Source of the DNA: Burkholderiaceae bacterium
GTDB lineage: Bacteria > Pseudomonadota > Gammaproteobacteria > Burkholderiales > Burkholderiaceae_F
DNA: 64,000 nucleotides
NCBI GenBank assembly: GCA_022843955.1
Contig: JALHMQ010000020.1
Coordinates: forward strand, 29,605 to 93,604
Direction: 5' to 3'
Below, one piece after another: positions 16,700 to 24,071 of the stretch (position 1 is the first letter of the stretch; every line of letters starts with the position of its first letter). Position numbers and translations under genes: made by a program. The notes under the pieces are model-generated. The model saw nothing but the letters and a program-made list of their open reading frames with translations, did no database searches and had not been told where the DNA came from.

Positions 16700-17479
16700 A
16701 TGCGGGTTGAAGTCTCCATGCTGTCGCGCACCGGCGCCCGCGAGCGCAACGAGGACGCGCTGGGCGTGTGGTCGCACGACGGCGTGTGCTACTGCGTGCT
16801 GGCCGACGGTGCCGGCGGCCTGGGCGGGGGCGACCGCGCCTCCAAGCTCGCTGTCGGTCGCATGCTCGCCAGCCTGCAGGCGCGGCCCGGCTGCAGCGGC
16901 GACACCATCAGCGAGTCGCTGCATGCGGCCAACGTTGCGGTGGTGGAGGCACAGCGCGAGGATGCGCGCTTTGCCAGCATGCGCGCCACCGCCGTGCTGC
17001 TGGCGCTCGATACCGTGGGCCGGCGCGCCGTCTGGGGCCATCTGGGCGACTCGCGGCTGTACTGTTTTCGCGACGGCGGGGTGGTGGTGCAGACGGTCGA
17101 TCACAGCGTGGTGCAGGAGATGGTGTTGGCGGGCTACCTGCGCGCCGACCAGATGCGCACGGCGCCGGAGCGCAGCCAGTTGCTCGGCGCGCTCGGCGAT
17201 TCAGGCGAGTTTTCCCCGCAAGTGCAGGGTGAGGGATTCACGGTGCAGCCCGGCGACGCGTTCCTGCTGTGCACGGACGGCTGCTGGGAGCCGGTGGACG
17301 AGGCGCAGATGGCAGCCGATCTCGCCCAGACCGAGACCGCTGCCGATTGGCTGCGCTGCCTGCAGCAGCGCATCGTCGCGCGCGCATCGCCGCGCCAGGA
17401 CAATTACTCGGCGATTGCGGTGCGGTGCGCCGCTGCAGCTCGACCCGCCGCTGATCCGCCAACGCTCGTGACTGACTGA
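16700..17479 (+). CDS. pppA: PP2C-type phosphatase of the T6SS threonine-phosphorylation pathway (PppA)
   Basis: This 259-residue PP2C Ser/Thr phosphatase has the metal-binding motifs RNEDALGVW, LADGAGGLGGGD near residue 35, GHLGDSRLY near 113, LLCTDGCWE near 190, and a final DNYSAIAV. All aspartates expected in the PP2C active site are visible. It lies directly after tagH, the usual place for PppA, which dephosphorylates the FHA protein and switches secretion off. A 104-base gap separates it from the next gene. A second, more divergent PP2C gene occurs at 18971, so two phosphatases are encoded in this cluster. Confidence 0.9.
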   Translation: MRVEVSMLSRTGARERNEDALGVWSHDGVCYCVLADGAGGLGGGDRASKLAVGRMLASLQARPGCSGDTISESLHAANVAVVEAQREDARFASMRATAVLLALDTVGRRAVWGHLGDSRLYCFRDGGVVVQTVDHSVVQEMVLAGYLRADQMRTAPERSQLLGALGDSGEFSPQVQGEGFTVQPGDAFLLCTDGCWEPVDEAQMAADLAQTETAADWLRCLQQRIVARASPRQDNYSAIAVRCAAAARPAADPPTLVTD

Positions 17480-17583
17480 CGTCCTCGGGTCGCCCGCGCT
17501 GCGCTTGAGCAGTCGGCGCTCCGCGGCACGTAGCGCACTCCCTGCCGCGTAGCTGCGGCGCTGCCTCCACCCTCGGTGAGCCC

Positions 17584-18168
17584 ATGTCCTACGCCCGGCA
17601 CAACCAGTCCATCCACAAGCCACTGGCGATGCGCGAGGGGTACAGCGACTTCATGGCTGGCTATGTGACGACGCTGATCTCCGTCATCGACCGGACACCG
17701 GTCGAACTCGAGGCCCGCCTGGGGTACGGCCCGCGCATGCTGGCGCGTGGCTTCGCCCTGTACTTCCTGGTGCAAGGTGTCGGGCCCAACGAGTTCCGCT
17801 GGCGCGGACGCACCCGCCACGCCGCCGGCTGGAGCTGGGACAGCGATGCCGGCGACTACATTCAATGGGCCGACAAGGTGCGCTGGTCGATGGCATCGCA
17901 AGCCGGCGGCGCAGCAGCGCACGACTCGCAGTTCGACCTGCTGATGGTCGCGCAGCAGCAGCGGCTCAACGTGCGCACCGGCAGCGAGCGCATCGTCAAG
18001 GTAGTGCCGATCGAGCGTGGGGGCGACTATCCGGACGCGCCCGGCCGCGGCGTGCCGCAATGGGAACTGCTCACCCGCAAGGATTTTCGTTGTGCAGCGC
18101 GAGTGGCGCCGGGTGCGCGCTACCGCGGTGGTGCCGCCGGCGGTGCCCTGCTGGGCAGCGGCGCTTGA
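17584..18168 (+). CDS. Unknown protein in T6SS cluster
   Basis: This is a 194-residue protein with no recognised domain. It begins MSYARHNQSIHKPLAMRE, has a helical segment (GYVTTLISVIDRTPVELEAR), then a tryptophan-rich stretch (RWRGRTRHAAGWSWDSDAG), and ends in a glycine-rich tail that looks less protein-like than the rest. There is no signal peptide or membrane segment. It lies between pppA and the VWA gene, separated by 104 and 146 bases of non-coding DNA, so it may have its own transcript. A 3' frameshift cannot be excluded because the C-terminal 30 residues change composition. I cannot assign a function. Confidence 0.55.
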   Translation: MSYARHNQSIHKPLAMREGYSDFMAGYVTTLISVIDRTPVELEARLGYGPRMLARGFALYFLVQGVGPNEFRWRGRTRHAAGWSWDSDAGDYIQWADKVRWSMASQAGGAAAHDSQFDLLMVAQQQRLNVRTGSERIVKVVPIERGGDYPDAPGRGVPQWELLTRKDFRCAARVAPGARYRGGAAGGALLGSGA

Positions 18169-18314
18169 AAGATGTGGCGTTCACCGGGTGATCCCTCAGG
18201 GGTCGCCCGCAAGGGGGCACCTTACAGCGCGGTCCGGCGCGGTCCGCCGCTTGCCGATGGCCGCTGCCAGGGTGGCGGCGCGCGTGCCGCACACCGGTGC
18301 CACCGGGAGCGCAC

Positions 18315-18974
18315 GTGAGCGAGCAAGTTTCCTTCGAGACCAACGATTTCGCCAGCAACCCGGAGCCGCGCTGCCCCTGCGTGCTGCTGCTCGATGTGTC
18401 CGGCTCGATGAGCGGTGAACCGATCAATCAGCTGAATGCGGGCTTGAGCACGTTTCGCGACGAACTCGCCGCCGACGCGCTGGCGATGAAGCGGGTCGAG
18501 GTGGCGATCGCCACCTTTGGGCCAACCAAGGTCGAAGCGCCGTTTACCACGGCATCTGCGTTCGAGCCGCCCACTCTCGCGCCGCAAGGCGACACGCCGA
18601 TGGGTGGCGCCGTGATGCAGGCGATTGACCTCGTGCGCGAGCGCAAGAACGAGTACCGCGCCAACGGCATCTCCTACTACCGCCCGTGGATCTTCCTGAT
18701 CACCGATGGTGCACCGACCGACGCCTGGGACGGCGCCGCCGCCGCCGTGCGCGAAGGCGAGGCGGCCAAGGCGTTCGCGTTCTTCGCCATCGGCGTGCGC
18801 GGTGCCAACATGGACGTGTTGCGACAGATCAGCGTGCGTGAGCCGCTCGCGCTCGATGCGCTGAAGTTCCGCCAGCTGTTCAGCTGGCTGTCCAGTTCAC
18901 TGCGGTCGGTGTCGCGTTCGACCCCGGGTACCGACGTGCCGCTAACCTCGCCACGAGGATGGGCGGCCGTGTGA
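18315..18974 (+). CDS. TerY-like von Willebrand factor A (VWA) domain protein
   Basis: The 219-residue protein is a single VWA domain with a complete MIDAS metal site: D27-x-S29-x-S31 in [13 protein letters not shown], the threonine in [12 protein letters not shown], and the aspartate in [10 protein letters not shown]. It resembles TerY and E. coli YegL. I use the GTG at 18315, which has GGGAG 5 bases upstream. Its stop overlaps the likely GTG start of the PP2C gene (GTGA), and a kinase gene follows: the same three-gene set as E. coli yegL, yegK (pphC) and yegI. VWA proteins of this kind are thought to act as adaptors in metal-dependent protein complexes. Confidence 0.87.
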   Translation: MSEQVSFETNDFASNPEPRCPCVLLLDVSGSMSGEPINQLNAGLSTFRDELAADALAMKRVEVAIATFGPTKVEAPFTTASAFEPPTLAPQGDTPMGGAVMQAIDLVRERKNEYRANGISYYRPWIFLITDGAPTDAWDGAAAAVREGEAAKAFAFFAIGVRGANMDVLRQISVREPLALDALKFRQLFSWLSSSLRSVSRSTPGTDVPLTSPRGWAAV

Positions 18975-19732
18975 GCTGGCGCGTGATTGCGGCAGCGTCG
19001 GCCGGCACGGCGCACGTGGCCCGCGGCGCCCCCTGCGAGGATCGGTGCCAGGCGGCGGTACAGATGAGCACCGCCGGCGAGCCGGTGCTGTGGATGTTCG
19101 TGGCCGATGGTGCCGGCAGTGCAATCTGCGGCGGCGACGGCGCCGAGCTGTCGGTGCAGGCGGCGGCGGACACCGTGTCTGAACGACTCCAGCACGCCGA
19201 CTTCGCGCCGGATCGTGAGCTGGCCGAGGCCTGCCTGGCGGCGATTCGCGGCCGCATTGATACGGCGGCGAACGCTGCCGAGCGGTCGCCGCGCGAGTTC
19301 GCCTGCACGCTTGTCGGCGTGGTGTCGTCGCCGCACCAGACGCTGGCGCTGCAGATCGGCGATGGCGGCATCGTGCTGGACGTGGGCAACGGCATCGAGC
19401 TGGCGATCACGCCGATGAACGGCGAGTACGCCAACACCACCCACTTCGTCACCGACGACGATGCGCCACAACGCCTGACCGTGCGCACCTACGCGCAGCC
19501 GGTCCGGCGCGCGGCAGCGTTCAGCGATGGCCTGCAGCGCCTGGCGCTCGACATGGCCAGCGGCACGCCGCACGAACCGCTGTTCACGCGCCTGTTCGGC
19601 GTACTTGCTGCGGCGGCCCCTGCCGAGCCGAGCGACCTTCACCAGGCGCTGCTGCGTTTCCTCGACGGCCCCGGCGTCAACCAGCGCACCGACGATGACA
19701 AGTCACTCGCCCTGGCGGTGCTGATGCCCTAG
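18971..19732 (+). CDS. PP2C-like phosphatase (PphC/YegK type) of VWA/PP2C/kinase triad
   Basis: This protein has about 253 residues. The start [24 protein letters not shown] is typical of the PphC-like branch of PP2C phosphatases, in which the first metal motif is less conserved. Further motifs are [16 protein letters not shown] near residue 45, [13 protein letters not shown] near 115, [10 protein letters not shown] near 180 and a C-terminal [11 protein letters not shown]. It differs clearly from the pppA product at 16700. The start is uncertain: GTG at 18971 gives a 4-base overlap with the VWA gene, while ATG at 18959 would add four residues. The kinase gene begins 8 bases after the stop, so the three genes form one transcription unit. 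Confidence 0.83.
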   Translation: MSWRVIAAASAGTAHVARGAPCEDRCQAAVQMSTAGEPVLWMFVADGAGSAICGGDGAELSVQAAADTVSERLQHADFAPDRELAEACLAAIRGRIDTAANAAERSPREFACTLVGVVSSPHQTLALQIGDGGIVLDVGNGIELAITPMNGEYANTTHFVTDDDAPQRLTVRTYAQPVRRAAAFSDGLQRLALDMASGTPHEPLFTRLFGVLAAAAPAEPSDLHQALLRFLDGPGVNQRTDDDKSLALAVLMP

Positions 19733-19740
19733 GCCCGGCC

Positions 19741-21441
19741 ATGCCGCCGTCGATCGTCACGTGGCAGGGCCAGCCGCTGGCACTCGGCCGCGAGGTCGGT
19801 GCCGGCGGCGAAGGTGCGGTGTTCGACCTGCCGCGCCTGCCCGGGCGCGTCGCCAAGCTGTACCACCGGCCGCCCGGCCGCGCCAAGCAGGCCAAGCTGC
19901 GCTTCATGGCGGCGGGCGCCGATGCCACGCTGCTGCGCTACGCCGCCTGGCCACAGCAGACACTGCACGCGCTGCCAGGCGGGCCGGTGATCGGCTTCCT
20001 GATGCAGGAGATCGCCGGGCGCGATTCAATGCATGCGGTCTACAGCCCGCTTGACCGGCGCGAACTGCGGCCGAAGGCGGCATGGGACTTCCTGCTGCAT
20101 GTCGCCCGCAATACTGCGGCAGCGTTCGCCGCGCTGCATGCGCGCGGCCACGTGGTGGGCGACGTCAACCAGGGCAACCTGGTGGTCGGCGACGACAGCA
20201 CGGTGATCCTGATCGACTGCGACTCGTTCCAGGTGGACGCTGCCGGCACGCTGCATCTGTGCGAGGTCGGTGTATCGCATTTCACGCCGCCCGAGCTGCA
20301 GGGGGCCACATCGTTCGACGGCGTGGTGCGCACCGCCAATCACGACAACTTCGGTCTCGCGCTGCTGATCTTCCACCTGCTGCTGGGCGGCCGCCATCCG
20401 TACTCCGGCGTGCCGCTGCAGGCCGGCGTGGGCGACTCGCTGGAGGCAGACATCCGCGCGTTCCGCTACGCCTACGCGACCGATGCGGCGCGTCGCGGCC
20501 TCGCGCCGCCACCTGGAGCGATTCCCACCTCGCTGCTGCCGCCGGCGATGCAGCAGATGTTCCGCAGTGCCTTCACTCAGTCCGGCGCGGACGGCCTGCG
20601 ACCGACCGCCGCGCGCTGGATGCAGGCGCTTGACGCCCTGCGCGAAAAGCTTGCGCGCTGCGCAGCGACGCCGCTGCACGTGTACCCGGACCATTCGACG
20701 CGCTGTCCTTGGTGCGCGCTAGAACAGCATGGGGTGGTTTACTTCGTCGACGGCGATGGTTACCGCGGCATCGATATCGCAGGCGCCTGGGCGCGCATCG
20801 AGGCCGTGCGGGCGCCGCCGCCGATTGCGCCGATTGCGCCGATGTCCGCTGCGCCGGGCAGCCTGCAGCCGGCGCCGCTGCCATTGAGCGTGTGTCCGCC
20901 GGGTGCGGTGCGTCGCTATCGGCTGCTGGTGCTGCTCATGGTGGTCGTGCTGATCGCGCTCGTGCCGCGTGGCTGGCCGTTCGCCTTGATGGCCGGCGGA
21001 CTCGCGTGGCAACTGGCCGCATCGCTGGCCGACGAGCCGCGGCGGCGAGAACGTGCGCGCCGCCGCGCCGCGCTGCTCAGCGCGCAACAAGACTACGAGC
21101 GATTGCTTGGCGCCATCAGGCAGGAAGCCGGTCCGGAAGGATTCGCCGCAAGACGCGCGCAACTGGCGCGCGTGCGCGATGACTGTCGCCGGCTGCGCCA
21201 GCAGGACGCGTTGCTGCGGGCGGGTGCGGGCGGTGTGCTCGCGCGGGATCGGCGCCCGGCGGCGCGACGTGCGCAATACGCGGCCCGTCGCGGTCCGCTG
21301 GAAGCAGCACTGGCGCGAGGTGCCAACGAACTGCACCGATTCACCGACGCCGCACCGGCGCGCGTTGCACGTCGCCGCGCGCAACTGGACGCAGCCGCGC
21401 TGCGCGTTGCGCAAGCGCGCCTCGATCTGTCGGTTTTGTAG
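19741..21441 (+). CDS. YegI-like protein kinase with membrane anchor
   Basis: This is a 566-residue protein. Residues ~12-290 form a protein-kinase fold with a glycine-rich loop (GREVGAGGEGAVFDL, 16-30), lysine K38 in RVAKLYH, a catalytic loop HVVGDVNQGNLVV with D141 and N146, and DCD at 159-161 in place of DFG, as in E. coli YegI. A CPWC pair near residue 322 may be half of a zinc ribbon. A hydrophobic hairpin at ~394-428 is probably membrane-embedded. The last ~130 residues are Arg/Ala-rich coiled-coil-like helices. It ends the VWA-PP2C-kinase triad. Because no PpkA is visible in this T6SS cluster, this kinase may supply that function; that is inference. Confidence 0.85.
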   Translation: MPPSIVTWQGQPLALGREVGAGGEGAVFDLPRLPGRVAKLYHRPPGRAKQAKLRFMAAGADATLLRYAAWPQQTLHALPGGPVIGFLMQEIAGRDSMHAVYSPLDRRELRPKAAWDFLLHVARNTAAAFAALHARGHVVGDVNQGNLVVGDDSTVILIDCDSFQVDAAGTLHLCEVGVSHFTPPELQGATSFDGVVRTANHDNFGLALLIFHLLLGGRHPYSGVPLQAGVGDSLEADIRAFRYAYATDAARRGLAPPPGAIPTSLLPPAMQQMFRSAFTQSGADGLRPTAARWMQALDALREKLARCAATPLHVYPDHSTRCPWCALEQHGVVYFVDGDGYRGIDIAGAWARIEAVRAPPPIAPIAPMSAAPGSLQPAPLPLSVCPPGAVRRYRLLVLLMVVVLIALVPRGWPFALMAGGLAWQLAASLADEPRRRERARRRAALLSAQQDYERLLGAIRQEAGPEGFAARRAQLARVRDDCRRLRQQDALLRAGAGGVLARDRRPAARRAQYAARRGPLEAALARGANELHRFTDAAPARVARRRAQLDAAALRVAQARLDLSVL

Positions 21442-21527
21442 GCCGACGTTTACCGCAAGGTCAGTGGGTAGGCAGGCGGCATCTCGATTGCTACCATCCA
21501 TGCAGATGGCGTGTGGAGGGCTACGGG

Positions 21528-21947
21528 ATGGCGCGACAAACGATGGTGGGTTTAAGGCGAGAGCCGGAAACCGAAAAGATCACGATCAATCTGGGGTTCG
21601 TCGATTTGGGTCAGGTCGACCTGCTGGTGCAGGAAGGCTTCTACTCAAATCGCAGCGACTTCATCCGGACGGCGATCCGCAACCAGCTCGGCAGCCACGG
21701 TGAGGCGGTCAAGAGAACCGTCGAACGGCGCGCGCTGGTGCTGGGCCTGCAGCGGTATACGCGGGCGGAACTCGAACGTCGTCGGGCGGCGGGTGAGCAG
21801 CTTCACATCCAGGTGCTCGGCCTGGCGTCGATCGATGACGACGTGCCCGCCGAGCTTGCCCTGCAGACGATCGCGTCGATCACTGTGCTCGGTGCGCTCC
21901 ATGCCAGCCCGGCCGTGAAGGCCGCGCTGGCGGCGCGCATCCGCTGA
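21528..21947 (+). CDS. Ribbon-helix-helix (CopG-like) transcriptional regulator
   Basis: This is a 139-residue protein. Residues ~13-55 fit a ribbon-helix-helix DNA-binding fold: a beta strand EKITINLGFVDLGQVDLLV followed by FYSNRSDFIRTAIRNQL. The C-terminal part (LHIQVLGLASIDDDVPAELA) may form an oligomerisation domain. I chose the ATG at 21528, with GGAGGG 8 bases upstream. The esterase gene follows after 35 bases, so the pair is likely one operon and the regulator may control it or the neighbouring secretion genes. A repressor role is typical for the fold but is not shown here. Confidence 0.8.
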   Translation: MARQTMVGLRREPETEKITINLGFVDLGQVDLLVQEGFYSNRSDFIRTAIRNQLGSHGEAVKRTVERRALVLGLQRYTRAELERRRAAGEQLHIQVLGLASIDDDVPAELALQTIASITVLGALHASPAVKAALAARIR

Positions 21948-21982
21948 GCGCACTCACAACATCGCAACCAAGGAACAGCAGC

Positions 21983-23140
21983 ATGTCCATGAACAGCAGT
22001 CACCCGATGTACGCCGGCATGATGGAAGCGACCCGGCTCACCCGCGCCGGTCGCCTGAGCGAGGCCGCGGCGCTGATCCAGCGCAGCCTGCGAGCGGGCG
22101 CCGGCCACGCGCCGATGCCGACGGCCGTGGACGCCGACGTCATCGATGTCGACTTCACCGAGGTGCCATCGGCACGGCCCGACGGCACGGGCACGCGCTG
22201 GCGCTCTGCCGACTGGGTTCGTGCGCGACCCGAGGTCGCCCGCCGGTCGACGGACGACGCCGATGTCGGCCCGCGGCCCGCTTCGGCGCGCGCACCCGGT
22301 CAGTTCGTTGCCGGCTCCTACAGCAACCAGGCCGGTACGCGTGCCTACAAGCTGTACGTCCCGACCGGCCACGCCGGCAGATCGTTGCCATTGCTGGTGA
22401 TGCTGCACGGCTGCAAGCAGAACCCGGACGACTTCGCGGCCGGGACGCGGATGAACGCGTTGGCCGAGTCGCAGCCGTGCCTGGTCCTGTACCCGGCGCA
22501 GGCGCGCCAGGCCAACCAGGCGGGCTGCTGGCATTGGTTTCGGCGCGAGGATCAGCTGCGCGACCAGGGCGAACCATCGATCATTGCCGGCATGACGCGC
22601 GAGGTCATGCAGCGATATGGCGTCGATCCGCGCCGGGTGTACGTCGCCGGACTGTCGGCGGGTGGTGCCATGGCGGCCGTGCTCGGCGTGACCTATCCCG
22701 AGCTGTACAAGGCGGTTGGCATCCATTCGGGACTCGCCTGCGGCAGCGCGAAGGACCTGCCCTCGGCATTGGCGGCGATGCACGGCATCGCACCGGCCGG
22801 CGAGGGTGCGGCGTCGATGCCGCCGGTGCCGACCATCGTGTTCCACGGCGATCGCGACCGCACGGTGCATCCGCGCAACGGTGAGCAGGCGGTGCGCGGT
22901 TCGGTGGCCGCCGGGCAGACCGGCGGCCAGGTGCAGGTCGAACGCGGTCGCGTCGCCGGCGGGCACGCCTACACGCGCAGCGTCCACCACGATGGCGGCG
23001 GTCGCCCGGTACTCGAATCCTGGGTGGTGCATGGCGGTGGCCACGCGTGGTTCGGCGGCAGCACGGAAGGCTCGTATGTCGATCCACGCGGCCCGGTGGC
23101 CAGCGAGGCGATGCTGCGCTTCTTTCTCGCCCGCGCCTGA
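21983..23140 (+). CDS. Polyhydroxybutyrate-depolymerase-family esterase (alpha/beta hydrolase)
   Basis: The 385-residue protein has a ~110-residue N-terminal region without a signal peptide (MYAGMMEATRLTRAGRLSEA), then an alpha/beta hydrolase of the PHB depolymerase type. Landmarks are LPLLVMLHGCKQNPDDFA with the oxyanion region, the nucleophile box GLSAGG with S225, the acid region FHGDRDRTVHP and the histidine in HGGGHAWFGGS. Enzymes of this family cleave short-chain polyhydroxyalkanoates or related esters. The lack of an export signal together with its position at the end of a T6SS block makes an intracellular esterase or a T6SS-delivered lipase/esterase possible. AAGGAAC precedes the ATG. 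It is convergent with tagF. Confidence 0.87.
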   Translation: MSMNSSHPMYAGMMEATRLTRAGRLSEAAALIQRSLRAGAGHAPMPTAVDADVIDVDFTEVPSARPDGTGTRWRSADWVRARPEVARRSTDDADVGPRPASARAPGQFVAGSYSNQAGTRAYKLYVPTGHAGRSLPLLVMLHGCKQNPDDFAAGTRMNALAESQPCLVLYPAQARQANQAGCWHWFRREDQLRDQGEPSIIAGMTREVMQRYGVDPRRVYVAGLSAGGAMAAVLGVTYPELYKAVGIHSGLACGSAKDLPSALAAMHGIAPAGEGAASMPPVPTIVFHGDRDRTVHPRNGEQAVRGSVAAGQTGGQVQVERGRVAGGHAYTRSVHHDGGGRPVLESWVVHGGGHAWFGGSTEGSYVDPRGPVASEAMLRFFLARA

Positions 23141-23296
23141 CGCGCGCCGCGGCCTACAAAAGCGCAGGCCGACACTGTCTTTGGTCGACCCCGGTCGGTT
23201 CGATGTGAACGACCCTGGACCTCGCTGGGAGGGGACTGCTGGTTCCGCAGGCGACTTCCAGTGCGCGATGGCACCGGAGCGTCTCAGTGCCTGCTG

Positions 23297-24061
23297 TCAG
23301 CCGGAACGGACCTGCAGCATCGCCGCATAGCGCGCTGGTTCGGGAAGCCCCTGCATCGCCGCGATGATGCTGGCATGCGCATCGCCCGCATTGGTCCACC
23401 AGAGCGTGCGGCCGGCGAGTGCGCTCGCCAGTGCGGCGGTTTCGGCCTCCATCAGCAGGCGGTCTATCGGTTCGCCGGCAGGTACTCGCAGGAGGCTGGC
23501 GTCGGCGCGGTCGAGCGTGCGTGCCGAGTCGGCGCCGTGGGCGGCATCAGCACCGCCCAGGGGTGGCAGCGGACAGGCGTGCAGCGCTGTTTCGACATCG
23601 TCAGGCCGCACGCTGACCGCCAGACAGCCCAGCGCCACGCGCTCGATCGCATCGAACCATTGCTCCTGCGCGACGATGCGCGAGAACGGCATTGGCGGAT
23701 CCACGCGCACCGTCATGGTCATCGGAAAATAGCGCCCAACGCGGTCCACGCTCGGCATCAGCACGCCGGTCCAGGCGTGTGGTCCGCACACCCCGGGGGT
23801 CAGGGCAAAGCGCCAGATCGGGCTGTGCAGGTAGGTGTCCAGCCAGGCCGGGCCGAGCGCGCCCTTGCTGGTCTCGACGCAGCGCTGCAGCCACTGGTCC
23901 CACAGGGCGACGAACTGCGGCGGCAGGCGGCGCATGGCAAAGTCGCCGATGCCGGGCAGCTTGCCGTACCAGCCCGCCACGCGCGCGGCCCGGTGCGGGT
24001 CCAGCGCGGGCGCGACGGTGACGTCGTCGTCTTCGTCGGCAGGTATCAGCGCTTGCACCAC
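23297..24061 (-). CDS. tagF: T6SS regulator TagF (ImpM/SciT family)
   Basis: This is a 254-residue protein with the diagnostic TagF start GWYGKLPGIGDFAMRRLPPQ near residue 30, FVALWDQWLQ, and a central PSVDRVGRYFPMTM block. TagF is a post-translational repressor of T6SS that, in Pseudomonas aeruginosa, acts by binding Fha; it can be a stand-alone protein or fused to PppA. Here it is separate from PppA. It starts with GTG and follows tssM after 10 bases, as the last gene of the minus-strand tssJKLM-tagF unit. About 155 bases of non-coding DNA separate its 3' end from the convergent esterase gene. Confidence 0.92.
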   Translation of the reverse strand: MVQALIPADEDDDVTVAPALDPHRAARVAGWYGKLPGIGDFAMRRLPPQFVALWDQWLQRCVETSKGALGPAWLDTYLHSPIWRFALTPGVCGPHAWTGVLMPSVDRVGRYFPMTMTVRVDPPMPFSRIVAQEQWFDAIERVALGCLAVSVRPDDVETALHACPLPPLGGADAAHGADSARTLDRADASLLRVPAGEPIDRLLMEAETAALASALAGRTLWWTNAGDAHASIIAAMQGLPEPARYAAMLQVRSG

Positions 24062-24071
24062 GGGTCGCCGT

